DNA of 64,000 nucleotides from Flaccisagitta enflata (taxonomy: Eukaryota > Chaetognatha > Sagittoidea > Aphragmophora). A program made the position numbers and the translations under genes. Positions 33,766 to 45,518 of this stretch are shown here, one piece after another. Location of the stretch: NCBI GenBank assembly GCA_965153355.1, contig OZ231127.1, positions 66,030,001-66,094,000 on the forward strand. The letters run 5' to 3'. Under the pieces are notes generated by a model, which was given only the letters and a program-made list of their open reading frames with translations, was not told the origin of the DNA and ran no database searches. Within the stretch, counting starts at the first letter, position 1. The number at the start of each line of letters is the position of its first letter.

Positions 33766-34371
33766 GACGACGAGCATTTGATGTCAACATTAATTAAGTG
33801 CTTCTCCCCATTTTTTCAACTATAGTTGAATTATTGTTATGCAACTGATATTTTCATGGGTCAAATTGTCTTCAGAAATACTCTGTGTGTATGTCTCTGT
33901 CATATGCTGACCTCAAAAGAACCTAAAAGTCAGCAATTCACATGAGAAAGGCAAAGAAAATAAAGATTTTTAAGCAAATTTTTCTTACAATTTTTATTTC
34001 ATTGCTGCTGTCAAAATTATAAGACTCACACATGCAAAGAAATTTTGCATTTACAAAAACATAGCCGCCTCTGTAATCAATTTTGGAAGGCGGCTATGTT
34101 CTTCATTTTTATGTTTTTTCATTTCTATGCAAAGTTATAATTTTGACAAGTGAACAAATATCAAATCCTTGATATTTTCAAGTGAAAATATTTAGAAAAC
34201 GATAGCTTTGCTTGCTCTTTTGTCCTATTAGAATGCAAATTTTGCAATCAATTATTTACTGTGATATACGTCAAAGATTTTTTTCATGTTATTCCCTTTT
34301 TTCATTCTCATAATTTTTTCTATTTTGACCCCTGTTGACACACCAAATCTTGGCGTCGGATGCTCGCCGTC
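33766..34371. mobile_element. MITE of GACGGCGAGC family, copy 1
   Basis: Inverted ends GACGACGAGC and GCTCGCCGTC. It is about 85 percent alike along its length to the copy at 36567-37150, including TTTTTTCAACTATAGTTGAA and a hairpin around TGCAAAGAAATTTTGCA. Flanks TTAC and TCAC differ by one base. Confidence 0.85.
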
Positions 34372-34720
34372 TCACTTTATCGGGTGAAACAAAGTCTAGA
34401 AACTTATCGGCTAAAAAGATTTTTTTACAGTCGGGAATAAAGCACAACGCATCTAGACCGCCATTAACGGAACAGGGATCTTCTATCACGGAACATGGTC
34501 AATTATATCACTTCATAAGGATGTGGTTATCATTGCCTTTAAATTCATCTTTAGAACCAGATCTGGAACAGGAACATTTTTAAGTTTAGTTTGGGATCTC
34601 GGATCTGATCAAGGAGAGCAATTTTAAAGAAAGAATGTAAGCAGAGTTTTTTTGTGAAAATTATGATTTACTATGCAGTGATAGTACAGGGTGTTGTAAT
34701 TGTTAGATATGTGTTTTTGC

Positions 34721-34725
<5 letters not shown>

Positions 34726-34753
<28 letters not shown>

Positions 34754-34771
34754 AGAGAGAAAGAAAGATAT

Positions 34772-34860
<89 letters not shown>

Positions 34861-34867
34861 AAGAGAA
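34726..34867. repeat. GA microsatellite
   Basis: Interrupted GA repeat of about 140 bp. Confidence 0.95.
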
Positions 34868-34949
34868 TATATTTTTCTTTTGTTCAGTTCATTTAATGAT
34901 AGGCATAAATAATATGCTTAAACGTGGCGCTTATCAGCCTATATACTCT

Positions 34950-34971
34950 CTCTCTCTCTCTTTCTCTCTCT

Positions 34972-35040
<69 letters not shown>

Positions 35041-35052
35041 CGCACACACATA
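34950..35052. repeat. CT microsatellite ending in CA repeat
   Basis: CT run of about 80 bp followed by about 18 bp of CA. It is the reverse complement of the type at 34726, about 100 bp away. Confidence 0.95.
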
Positions 35053-35559
35053 TAGTATCTTTATAATACACTGAGTGTTATGCATTAAATCAGATTTTTC
35101 TGAAGAAAATTGAGCTTACTTTAATGCACTAGAAGGAGCTCCGGATCTGGATCCAAAAATATCCAAAAAGATCCAAAATGATAAATGAACTGACAGGGAT
35201 CAATTGATAACTGTCAAAAAGATCCTTGACCCTTTTCTCAAAAATCCCTGACCCGTTACCAGTACAGCAGTAATAGGGAGGATTGCGTTGTGTAAAGTCG
35301 AAGTCAGTCTTAGTCTTTTTGACATATTCGAAAGAAACACGGTTTTTATTTCCTTATGCAAAAGTTTTGGCTCTCAATTGACAGATTGGGTATTCCAATG
35401 ACATTGATAAAGTTAGTAAATGTGATAATTCTCTTTCATTTGGCGTCAAGCAGAATGCTCCACCACAAATATTCTTTGCGTTATGACTTTTTAAAGATTT
35501 ATTTAAGAGAAATTTTAAATTATTCTTTTTTTTATGACTTTGAGAAGGATCAATAAGGT

Positions 35560-35945
35560 TTGAGCATGCAAATACAAGAAAACATGTTCATGAGCATAGC
35601 TGCTCGTCTTAGAGAGTGTTTTTGAGTACTCTAGCTCATTTAGCTCAATCTTTTTAACTGAATCAAAAGGGGATAGGTCGATAAATTTTTTGATACATGT
35701 GTGAGCATGCAATTACAAGAAAACATATTCATGAGCATAGCTGCTCATCTGTGTGAGTGTTTTTCAGTATTCCAGCTCATTTAGCTCAATCTTTTTTACC
35801 GATTTCAAATAGGAAAACTAAATGTTTTGACACGTGTCTGAGCAATCAAATACAAAAAAGCATATCAGTGAGAGTAGCTGTTTGTCTGGTTTAGTGATAT
35901 TGAGTATTTTAGCTCATCTAGCTCAGTTCTATTTTTCTCTGATTT
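35560..35945. repeat. Tandem repeat of about 143 bp, three copies
   Basis: Each copy begins TGAGCATGCAAATACAAG (35563, 35702, 35849, the last diverged), then CATGAGCATAGCTGCTC and ATTTAGCTCAATCTTTTT. Confidence 0.85.
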
Positions 35946-36566
35946 TCAGTGCAATCAATATGTACAATAGCTCTTTATTTAATCTAATAAATAAAAAGAA
36001 TTGCCCTGACTGAGGATAAAAGCTTGGTGAAAAGTGACCAATGCTTACAACTTTTTTCCTCAAGATGTTTTTTTGCAATATTGCCAATGGTGTTCCTGCA
36101 AGCCCATCAATCAATTGCCATTGGTGAAAGCATTTTAGAAAAGATGGTTGGAGAGAAAGTAAGTGATTTTTCTTTTAAGAGGAAAGATCAGGCCACAACC
36201 ATGCATGCCAAAAATGGTGTAAAAGTTGATGGAGAAATTGTACAGTTTGAGCCATATATCTTGCATCAAAAACTTGCTGTTGCAGCTGAAAGGTTTGACA
36301 ATATTGATCCTGAAACTATTTTCGAGCATAAATTGACCACCATCCCCAAGGCTCTTGCTGCAACACCAGAATTGCTTCATTAGGCCCAAAAGTCTACTCT
36401 TGCAGATACATTATGAGCAGCCGCTAATCTAAATGCTGCTTCCATCCCTGACAATGTCCGGTATGTACTTGATGGAGGTGCTCTGCTTCACAGGTTTCCT
36501 TGGTCACGAGGTGCTTCTTATGAAAGCATCTTAGAAACCTACAGCAAAAATGTTGCTACCAACTAT

Positions 36567-37150
36567 GACGGCGAGCAATTGATGTCAACATTTAGTGTTT
36601 CACCCCATTTTTTCAACTATAGTTGAATAATTATGATGCAACAAACATTTTCATGAGACAAATTGTCTCCAGAAATACTCTGTGTGTATGTCTCTGCCAT
36701 ACGCTGACCTCAAATGAACCTTTAAATCGGCAATTCACATGAGAAAAGCAAAGAAATTTTTTATCTCATTGCTGCTGTCAAAATTATAAGACACACAAAT
36801 GCAAAGAAATTTTGCATTTCCAACAACATAGCCCCCTCCGTAATCAATTTTAGAAAGGGGCTATGTTCTTCATTTTTGTGTTTTTTCATTTTCCATGCAA
36901 AGTTATAATTTTGACAAGCCTCCTATCAGTGAACAAATATTGAATTTTGAATATTTTCAAGTGAAAATGATCAGTTAATATTAGCTTTACATGCTCTTTT
37001 GCACTATTTGAATGCAAATTTTGCAATAAAATATTTACTACGATATACCTCAATGATTCTTTTTATGTTTTTATTTAATTTTATTCTCATAAAATTTTCT
37101 TTTTTGACCCCTGTTGACACACTAAATCTTGCCGTCGGATGCTCGCCGTC
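36567..37150. mobile_element. MITE of GACGGCGAGC family, copy 2
   Basis: Inverted ends GACGGCGAGCA and TGCTCGCCGTC. It is inserted in the pseudogene at AACTATAGTAAAGC with duplication of CTAT (36563-36566 and 37151-37154). Removing it restores the reading frame across the junction, so the site is certain. Confidence 0.9.
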
Positions 37151-37439
37151 CTATAGTAAAGCTGCCATAGTTTTTGATGGATATAAAGAATTTACAACCA
37201 AAGACATGACTCATAAGCGCCAATTGAAGGGAAAAAAAGGAATTATCATTACATTCAGTCTGGATATCAATTTAATGGTAAAAAAAAACAATGATTCATT
37301 GACTTTCTTAGCGCCAAACTCACAAATCAGGGCTGTCAGGTTTTTTATGACCAAGCAGATGCAGACCTCATTGTCCAAAAGACAATTGCGTCAGCATCCT
37401 CAATGGATACAGTTTTGATTGGAGATGACACAGATTTAC

Positions 37440-37845
37440 CACTTGGATCAAAAAAAAAGACGCACCTATCTATTAATTGATAAAACAGATAAAAGAAATA
37501 ATTCTAACTATTTTCAAGAGAGACATTTTAAAAGATTTTCAAAAAATCCTTCATTCTAGACCAATCCCAGATCTGTATCTCAAACGGTTTGGGAGCTAGA
37601 GCTCTGCAAAGAGAAGCACTATTTTGCTAAAATGCACTTTTTTTCATAGGGATTGCGAAGCTGAAATAGGCAACGTTTTTACTCAAACTGATGCCATTTC
37701 TAAACGAAAAAAGATAGCAATACCAGATTGGCGCCAAATGAAAGTACTATCAAAGGGCTTCAAAATGACCTAAGATTTTCTATAGTTTTTTGAAGATTTA
37801 TCGGCTAAAGTAACCATTTAAAATTGCGTCTTTTTTTTTATTCGC
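37440..37845. mobile_element. AT-rich insertion in the pseudogene
   Basis: Separates the GDDTDL block from LVLLHHLPQHDKD. It contains CCAATCCCAGATCTGTATCTC, close to the interior of the foldback at 46392-47155 (CCAATCCCACATCTGTAGC near 46880). Probably a related, degraded element; ends not resolved. Confidence 0.5.
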
Positions 37846-38165
37846 GTGGTACTTGTCCTGTTACATCATTTGCCTCAACATGATAAAGATATTTTTTTTG
37901 CCTCAGATCGCAAGAAAAATACTAAAGGACAAGTGCGGAACATTAAAGAGGTCATGGAAAAACTAGGCTCTTTTGTATGCAAACACATGCCATTTTTGCA
38001 TGCATTTTTAGGGTGTGACACAACATCTCATTTAATTGGTATTAGAAAAAGGTCCATTATCAAAAAATTCCAAGGGAATAAATCTCTCCAGCAAGCAGCA
38101 ATAGTCCTTGACAATCCAAATGCCCAGATTGATCATGCTCATAAAGCTGCATTTGTTGTAATGTA

Positions 38166-38835
38166 CAGTACCTTCCAAGCAAACCCGGCTAAAACTGGAG
38201 GATTGATTTTTGTTACTTTAATTTCATTTCCCAAACTTTATTTTTTGTATCTAACTTAATTAAAAGATACTTAGTTCCTTGATCATATTTGGCTAACAAG
38301 GTCGTATACACTCCCCCGAAGTCGCAGACGGTTGGGTAGGAGCGGAATAGCGAAAAATGCTCCGTTTTGTTTTTGTTACGGACGGACGGACCACCGACGG
38401 ACTGACCGACCGACCAACCGACCAACCGACCTGCATGGCAAGTTCTAGAGTCGCGAGTTCGCGACTAATAACTCGTGAAATCAAAGTGCATGAAGACATA
38501 AATATGTATCTTAAAATTTTTAAAGACAATTGTCTCAAACTTAAGAAATACCTAATAATGGCCATAAGACTGAAATAATTGTCTTATTGAGCTGTTCCTG
38601 TAGTCTAGGATAGGTAAAATTTTCTGTTGAATCCAATGGTCTGGGTTAGAACACTCCATATTGATGTCTTCATGCACTTTGATTTCACAAGTTATTCTTT
38701 TTGAACAGCCAAATATGTTCAAGAAATAAAGTATCTTTTAATTAGGTTGAATACAAAAAATGAAGTTTGCAAAATGAAATTAAAGTAACAAAGATTAATC
38801 CTCCAGTTTTAGCCCGGTTTGCTCGGAAGGTACTG
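38166..38835. mobile_element. TA-inserting palindromic element, 670 bp, with nested HTE
   Basis: Ends CAGTACCTTCC and GGAAGGTACTG, flanked by TA on both sides (38164-38165, 38836-38837). It lies in the pseudogene between VVMY and NVNGKK; its removal rejoins the codons. Long arms pair, including GCTAAAACTGGAGGATT. An HTE at 38295 is in the left arm only. Confidence 0.9.
38295..38468 (-). mobile_element. HTE copy, subfamily B, in a palindrome arm
   Basis: AACAAGGTCGTATACAC to GTCGCGAGTTCGCGACTAA. The other arm of the host element reads CATATTTGGCTGTTC and AATAACTTGTGAAATC without an insert, so it gives an approximate empty site. Confidence 0.9.
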
Positions 38836-38887
38836 TACAATGTCAATGGGAAAAAATCAGTTACCTTAGATGGCCTGCAATACAACA

Positions 38888-39038
38888 GAGGTCACAAGGT
38901 AACGTGGGCAGGAGCAGTGAGGTCCAAGAAATAAAATCATAAAAAAAAGTAAAGTGTGACCGACCGACCGACCGACCGACCGACCGACCGACCGACCGAC
39001 GGACAAAGCGGGTTGTAGAGTCGCGTGCACGCGACTAA
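38888..39038 (-). mobile_element. HTE copy, subfamily A, left-truncated
   Basis: Starts inside the GAGGTCAC block, then GTGGGCAGGAGCAGTGAGG, a pure CCGA tract (38959-39000) and GTCGCGTGCACGCGACTAA. It interrupts the pseudogene between QYNR and KYCDKVA. Confidence 0.9.
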
Positions 39039-39524
39039 AAAGTATTGTGACAAAGTTGCCATAAGCTTGACACAGGTGGACCCTAAAGTTTTGCCTCCCA
39101 CCTCGGCTGCTGCCAAATTTCATGGCATGCGAGTCTTTCTTCAAACAAATCAATGGAAAGATCGCCTATGTGATTTGCTTGCAGAAGAGTGGGGATGGGT
39201 CCGCAAAGATAATGGATTGCATCCTGTACTAATGAATATGCCATCAGCCCCTGCTGAGCTTTAAAGATCATTTGATGCAATTGTACCACTGATTGTGCAA
39301 CAGCTAGATGCACTTACAAGAAACATGGAAAAATGCTCAATGGATTGTGGGCATTGTCGAGGCTCCTCATGTTCAAATGCCAACACATTTGTCTGAAGAA
39401 GACTAGATCTAAACTGGGACAAAATGAATGATTCTCTGCACGATTTTATTTTTCTTTCCAAATCCTCCGCCAGAGCGAAGCTTTAATTTGAATAGCTTCC
39501 GGTTGTAATGCATAAAACCCAGCC

Positions 39525-39622
39525 AACCCTTAGCCCTAAAGCTAACCCTCTCCCTAGCCCTAAACCTAAAACTATCCCCAACCCTAACCCTAACCCTAAA
39601 CCCACCCCTAACCCTAATTCAA
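39525..39622. repeat. Degenerate telomere-like CCCTAA repeat
   Basis: About sixteen units of CCCTAA or close variants (CCCTAG, ACCCTA, CCCCAA). This matches the common animal telomere motif TTAGGG. It is interstitial, next to the dead pseudogene. Confidence 0.8.
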
Positions 39623-39730
39623 AAAACCGCTAAGAAAGTCTTAAAAACAAAAGATCACATATGATCGTACAATTGTACCCTAAAGGGTTATCATTGTTAT
39701 GACCATTGTTGCACAGTTTTATTACATTTT

Positions 39731-39982
39731 TAGTCGCTGGCTAAGCGACTCTATGAGAGGGTGTGTCCCTTGGTCTGTCTCTCTGTCTGTCTGTCTGTCT
39801 GTCTATCTGTCACGCAAAATTTCGGATGCCGCGAAATTGACCGTATTTGTGGTTTCTGAGCATAACAGCCCCTGCCCATCCAAAATACAGCCCCTGCCTA
39901 CTGATTGAGTGCCCCTGCCCCTCAGTGTACTGCCCTTGCCCATCCGCCAGCCACTACTTATTGGCCGTGTATCCGGCCTTGT
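39731..39982 (+). mobile_element. HTE copy, subfamily D
   Basis: TAGTCGCTGGCTAAGCGACT hairpin, CTGT tract in place of CGGT, GCGAAATTGACC, three CCCCTGCC blocks, and GTGTATCCGGCCTTG end. Matches 59360-59583. Confidence 0.85.
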
Positions 39983-40109
39983 TGTATTAAATTTTTCTCT
40001 TTTCAAATGTTGTTTGAAACATTATTAGAATGCTGAAGCTTTAGGTGATCATTACATAAGCTAGTTATCCTAAACCAGCATTTTCATGGACCCAAAGATT
40101 AAATCTTCT

Positions 40110-40305
40110 TAGTTGCATGCATGCAACTTTATAACCCGCAATGTTGGTTGATCCGTTGGTTGGATGGTCCATCTGAAATGCTTGGCCCATATAGCATTTT
40201 TGGGCAGTTTTCTCATTACTGCTCTTGCCCAAATATAAGGTTAGCCTTTTTTATCACTGCCCCTGTCCACCTGCACACAATGGGTAGCTGTTTATCTGGC
40301 CTTGT
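40110..40305 (+). mobile_element. HTE copy, diverged subfamily A
   Basis: TAGTTGCATGCATGCAACT hairpin, GGTT tract, ACTGCTCTTGCCCAAATA, GCCCCTGTCCACCTGCAC, ends CTGGCCTTG. Confidence 0.8.
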
Positions 40306-42371
40306 TGTTTAAATTTGAATAATATACGATAAGAATCAAGTGGTTGATAGGCTGTTTCAGGATACTTTAAAACTTTTTTTTATGTAATTCCTTGAAGAGA
40401 TATCATGGATGAGTACAAACATGATGTTTATAGATTTTATACAGTTTTAAATTACTTTTTACATTTTTCAAATTTTCTTTACATGAATTTGCATCAATTT
40501 TGCAGTATCTTTTATGCATTTACGAACAGCCCAACCAGCCACCTTACAGAGGTAATATTTGGCTAGACTTTTTTTCTTAGCTTATCACAACCCATGTACA
40601 GTGCAAAAACGCACAAAAACACTGTATAACATTTTTGTTTTGGTAGATTTTGTTAAATCCCTGCGCTAATGGTCGACCACGACAACACATACAATGATGA
40701 TATTTTGGCATGCTAACTTGGCACGCAGTGCAGAGGCCTCCTTTGGGCCGTAACGCACAATGTCAATTTTGGCTTTTTGGTGGCACACCGCCTCTCCTAT
40801 GCGCAGGGGCGTATTAGAAGGGGTCGCCGGGGTAGCCATGGCTACCCCTGTTGGGACACAAAATATAAAGAAAGAGAGAAAGAGAAAAAAAAAAAGAGAG
40901 AAAAAGAAAAATAGAAAGAAAAAGAAAGAAAGGGCAATGTTTTTTTCATTGTTTTGATTCAAATATGTATTAATTAATATTTTTTTTAGAGATACATTAG
41001 AATTAGGCAAATAGTTTTCATCAGTTCATAAAATTTGTTGGGACATAGGCTATGCGTCTGCCATGTCTGAGATCATGTCTGAGGCTAAGTTACACACATA
41101 CCTACCCAACAAAAAAGAAATCTCGAAATCTTGTTTGCTTGATCAACTGCCACCGTGTGTCGGCATAACAGACGGAGAGTCTGAATATAAGCATGAGGAT
41201 AGGTTTTCAATGCTGAAAAACAAAATGACCATGGCAAAAAAAAATAAAACTAGATGCAATTTTTTTATTGTTGATTGCTTGTTAACTAGAAATGGTAAAC
41301 CCTTAAAATCCATGATGGTATCAAAGAGCGCTAAAAAGTCTTTCATTTGAGCTCCCTCTGAACATTCTAGCTTCACTTTAGCACTTTAACACTTTATCAC
41401 TTTTGCACTTTAGCACTTTAGCAAAACTTTAGAAGTTATGATATTTAAAAGATAACTACTAAAAAACTCAAATATTTTTAGAGTAACCAACTTTAAATTT
41501 ATGCAGCAGTTGCAGCTCTTAAACGAAGCTGACTCATGAATTTTAGTGAATCAAAAATACTTCATTTTCACCTAGAATTTTGTACCATTCATTTTGTTTC
41601 TTCATTCTACAGAAAAAGTAAGTTGAAAAGTGCCTTGTTGACCGGCGATGAAATTTGCTCTTTTCGGCATTTTGAAAAATGAGTGTTTAACATCGATCTT
41701 ATGTCATTTTTAAACGACTTTAGTAACAAATTTCTGCTTGGTCTATGTTTGTAGAGTTTTTGAAGCTCTTTTTAATATTCACAGATTTTATTTGAACATT
41801 ATGACTGGTTTTTAATCAAATGATAAAAATCTAGTGTCTAATTTCTGCCCAAATATTAGTTAACCCGGTGAATGAACTGCACTCAAACATTGAATGACAA
41901 CATCTGATGGTGAATAGGCTAGATAGCTTAAATTTGATATGCATGTGATATAATCCCCTGTATTTCTTTTTATAGATTTGTGGCAATTTTGAATGCGTTT
42001 CCGGCAAAATGGTTCATTCCATCTTATTCGGCATATGAAAGACCTGTAACTGTATGCAAATTATCTTCACTCCAATAAAACACCGATAGGATTCTCTTAT
42101 TTCTTTGAGACCTGGACTACTGTAGGATTTTGACACAAGTTGCCGGATTTTGATACAAGTCGCCGGATTTTGATACAAGTTGCCGGAGCTTGTAAGAATC
42201 GAACGCTTTCAAGGCGGCGTACGACGGAGCGGAGGACGATGATAGCGGCTGAGGAAATGAAGCTATGGAACTGAAAAAGAAAAATTGACTGAACATCGTC
42301 CCGACAATGACGAAACAATGTCTCCGCCACGTCAGCTTATCCTGACCTAAGAGTACTATGATCTATACTAC
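40306..42371. other. Intergenic, no firm gene
   Basis: Contains CGCAGGGGCGTATTAGAAGG at 40801 followed by the palindrome GGGTAGCCATGGCTACCC, probably the end of a hAT-type element; a purine tract (40867-40935); an unplaced 95-codon frame at 41063-41350 with no recognised domain; a short GCACTTTA repeat (41377-41425); and three 22-bp repeats of CGGATTTTGATACAAG (42125-42190). Confidence 0.5.
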
Positions 42372-43897
42372 AGGGTCTTCAATTATGTATGACTTATTCT
42401 AAATATATCGTGTGCCTCTCATAGTCATCACTCTGTATTTTTCTTTTTTTCCTCCTTATTTATATATTGTTTGACGTTTTTTGTACCGGGTCATCCACTT
42501 GAGCTGTCGGATTCTGTTAAGCTTTTACTCTTTGATACTAAGAGAAATTGATCAAGTCTTAAAGAATATAGATTGACATTTTTTTCATCCAAATTTCAGC
42601 TAATTCGGTCAAGTAATTTGTCTTTTACACAAATTTGAAGTGCCACAAGTATTTTCCCATCTTACAGATTTTCTATTAGAAATGAGAAATTCTGCTTGCT
42701 TTAATTTTCAAAACTTTTCAACTATTCATACCATAAAGAAAAGATTGATCTCAAATGAAAGATAAACTGACAAAGTATTAAACTACTTCAAAATCATCAC
42801 TGATTGAAGCCTTTATTGGATTGATGGCTTATATGATTAAAAAAAAATTGTGATGTTAACTTGCACAGTTCAAGGAATTAATTGGAAAATCTGCTCAGTC
42901 CTGAAATGAAAGCTTTTACTTCAAATTCATGTTGAAGACAAACTACTTGATCAAGAGATATGAAATTTTGACGCAAAAAATATCAATATTTACTCTTTAA
43001 GACTAGATCAATTTCAAATACATGGCTTTTAGCACCTATGAGTAAAAGCTTAACGGAATCCGACAACTCAGCTGGATGAAACGGTTTCAAAATTTCAAGG
43101 GTCTGTGTCAACTAGTTTGTCTGCAGCACTAATTTGAAGTATTTCATGTATTCATGATTTTTACTTTAAAAAGTTGATTTTTTATCAATACTTTTGTTTC
43201 CAAATTTCTCTCATTTCAGAATGGATTGGGCTTCTGATGCCAGAAACGTCTCAATTTAAAGACAATTTGATGTAGTTTTCTGCAATTACCTTGATCAATC
43301 TGTCAGTCAGTCGGTCCATTTGCTGTTTGTCTTTTCATCCATCTGTCTCTTTTCATCCATTTGTCCATTGGTTCAAAACTCCCCAATGGTGACTTGTCAT
43401 TGGTGAGAGGAATTTGAATCACTATCCCTCTCCAATTCCTCAAAGAGCCTTTGCATCACCGCTTCTGATCACTTACTGAAAACTGGGGGTGACATTGTTA
43501 TGCCAATTCTGATTGTCATGCATGAACATTGAACAAGGTTTTTGTGTCATGACTCCATTTTGTGACCTGGCAATCAGCTTTGACAAAAATTTCATAAAAC
43601 AATCTCTCAAATGATTACTAAAAAATTATGTTAAAAAGTAAAAACTAATTTTCATTTTCTTCCCTGAAAGTCCATCAAATCATTTGGCATCTGTAGCTCA
43701 GACCATCAAAAAAAAAAGTTAAAAGATGGAAAATGTCTCAATGAAAAAAATGAATTAAACTATTTGACTTAGACCCTTGAAATTTTGATACAAAAAAACG
43801 TCAAACAATATACTGAAGGAGGAAATAAAGTACAGAGGGATGAGCGTGAGAGGCACAGCATCTATTTAGAATAAGTCAACCGCAATTGAATACCCTG
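42372..43897. mobile_element. TA-inserting foldback element, 1,526 bp
   Basis: Ends CAGGGTCTTCAATT and AATTGAATACCCTG, flanked by TA (42370-42371, 43898-43899). Arms pair throughout, for example AAAGCTTAACGGAATCCGAC near 43050 with GTCGGATTCTGTTAAGCTTT near 42508. No open reading frame. Same family as 46392-47155. Confidence 0.85.
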
Positions 43898-44011
43898 TAA
43901 ACTACACTACAATACTATCGCTCACTGCAGATGGACTTGATAGAAAATCGCCAAAAGGGTAGCGTAGAAACGAAGGTTTAAAATTTGTGAACGAGTGCAT
44001 ATTTTTTCGTG

Positions 44012-44100
44012 CGACAAAGCAACTCTATCACTGCTGAGTCCGTCGGCCGGTTGATCGGTCGGTCGGTCTGTCTGTCTGTCGGTAACGCATTCGTTCGACG
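44012..44100 (+). mobile_element. HTE fragment
   Basis: CGTGCGACAAAGCAACT diverged hairpin and CGGTCGGTCGGTCTGTC tract. The 3-prime part is missing. Confidence 0.6.
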
Positions 44101-44481
44101 ATCCACACGTCGTTGTTTTTCTTTATTTTGTTTTGTTTTGTTTTACTTTAATGACAATATCATACAACTTTTGTGACTTTTTGCATAAATCGAGTAAAGA
44201 GATGCGACGAAAATAAGTAAGAAACAGCGATGAAACCATGCCAAGGCCCAATGCAAATGTCTTATCGGATCCATCGGATAAAAAGCACGTAGAGAGCGTT
44301 CAATATTGGTTCTATCTGCTTTACAGGGAAAGTTGGAAGAAAATAATTGCCCGCGACAAAAAGGTCTAATATTGACTTTGCTTTTGTGAGATTCGTTGAG
44401 TTCCGCGTGATCTGAGTCTTGCAGTCGTTTCTGGGTGTGCTTTCGTGTATGTGTGCTTGTTAATATGACAGACCCAATTTT

Positions 44482-44686
44482 TAGTCGCGTACACACGACT
44501 CTACAATCCGCTTTGTTCGTCCGTCCTTCCGTCCGTTTGGTCAAAATTTACTTTTTTTACTTTTTGATTTTAGGCTTTTACAGGCGGTTTTTGCGTTACT
44601 ACTCCTGCCCAAATACATGGTGAGCCTTTTTCATGACCGCCCCTTCCCACCAGCACGCGACTTGGGTAGCCGCGTATCCGGCCTCG
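44482..44686 (+). mobile_element. HTE copy, subfamily A
   Basis: TAGTCGCGTACACACGACT hairpin, short CCGT tract, TACTCCTGCCCAAATAC, GCACGCGACTTGGG, end CGTATCCGGCCTCG. Confidence 0.85.
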
Positions 44687-45104
44687 CAATTTATGTCACT
44701 TAATCTCGTTGTCTCTTCATTCTAAAAAAGATGGACAACTCAACAATATCTAAAATAAGGACAAGAGCCTTGGGAGCTCTAATTTAGGTTTGATCCGGGC
44801 CCATCACAACTATCCTTTAAATTTCAAAATTTATCACAAGACTGGTCAAAAGGTAAGCAACATTTAGTAAAGGTTCACTAATTGCTGTCTATAAATGAGA
44901 TATGCAGACTTCAAGAAAATACCTGATAAATATGGCGGCGCGAAAAAGGCCATATCCATCTGGGCACCTTCTCATACTCCCTATATACCGAAGATAGCAA
45001 GAATTTGAAACTCTCTTCTTCCTTAAACAATCCTCTCAAAAAATCCTATGTCAACCCCTCACTGCCAGCGCTCATTAGGAAAAGTGCGGTAGAATGATTT
45101 CTTT

Positions 45105-45368
45105 TCAGTCGCGCGCAACGCAACTCTACACCCCGCTTTGTCAATCCGTCCGTCCGTCCGTCCGTCCGTCCGTCCGTCCGTCCGTCCGTCCGTCCGTCCA
45201 TCCGTCCGTCCGTCCGTCCGTCCGTCCGTCCGTCCGTCCGTCCGTCCGTCACACTTTACTTTTTTTGCGGTCTTTGGCCTCACTGCTCCTGCCCAAATGA
45301 TGAAGTGACTTCAAATATGGCCCCTGCCCACCTGCACGCAACCGGGGTACTCGCGTATCCGGCCTTGT
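45105..45368 (+). mobile_element. HTE copy with long CCGT tract
   Basis: CAGTCGCGCGCAACGCAACT hairpin, about 26 CCGT units (45147-45249), CACTGCTCCTGCCC, ATATGGCCCCTGCCC, end CGTATCCGGCCTTG. It holds the longest pure tract among the copies here. Confidence 0.9.
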
Positions 45369-45380
45369 TAATTAGAAAAT

Positions 45381-45518
45381 ACAAGACCGGACACACGACA
45401 ATCCAGTCGCGGACGGTTGGGCAGGAGCAGTAATGCAAAAACCGCTTGGAATTCATAAATATGACCGAAGGACATACCGACCGACACAGCAAGGTGTAGA
45501 GTCGCGTGTCCGCGACTA
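45381..45518 (-). mobile_element. HTE copy, subfamily B
   Basis: ACAAGACCGGACACACG to GTCGCGTGTCCGCGACTAA. Lies tail-to-tail with the 45105-45368 copy, 12 bp apart. Confidence 0.9.

Larger units (their letters stand above)
36130..39476 (+). pseudogene. Broken copy of a widespread invertebrate repeat-gene protein
   Basis: Coding blocks at 36130-36566, 37155-37440, 37846-38163, 38838-38887 and 39039-39476 are collinear with an uncharacterised protein family present in many copies in cnidarian, mollusc and echinoderm genomes; I recognise it from its motifs and have not searched for it. Visible motifs: KVSDFSFKRKDQATTM, YVLDGGALLHRFPW, AAIVFDGYKEFTTKD, FLHAFLGCDTTSHLIGI, EEWGWVRKDNGLHPV and DCGHCRGSSCSN. 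The VLDGG, VFDGY and GCDTT blocks resemble acidic motifs of PIN-like nucleases, which is inference. In-frame stops lie at 36381 and 36414. Four insertions interrupt it: a MITE at 36567, AT-rich DNA at 37440-37845, a TA element at 38166 and an HTE at 38888. The gene is dead. Confidence 0.8.

Noticed and set aside
41063-41350. 95-codon frame starting MSEIMSEAKLH
   Set aside because: Composition is plausible but there is no recognised domain, conserved motif or splice pattern, and it lies among mobile-element debris.
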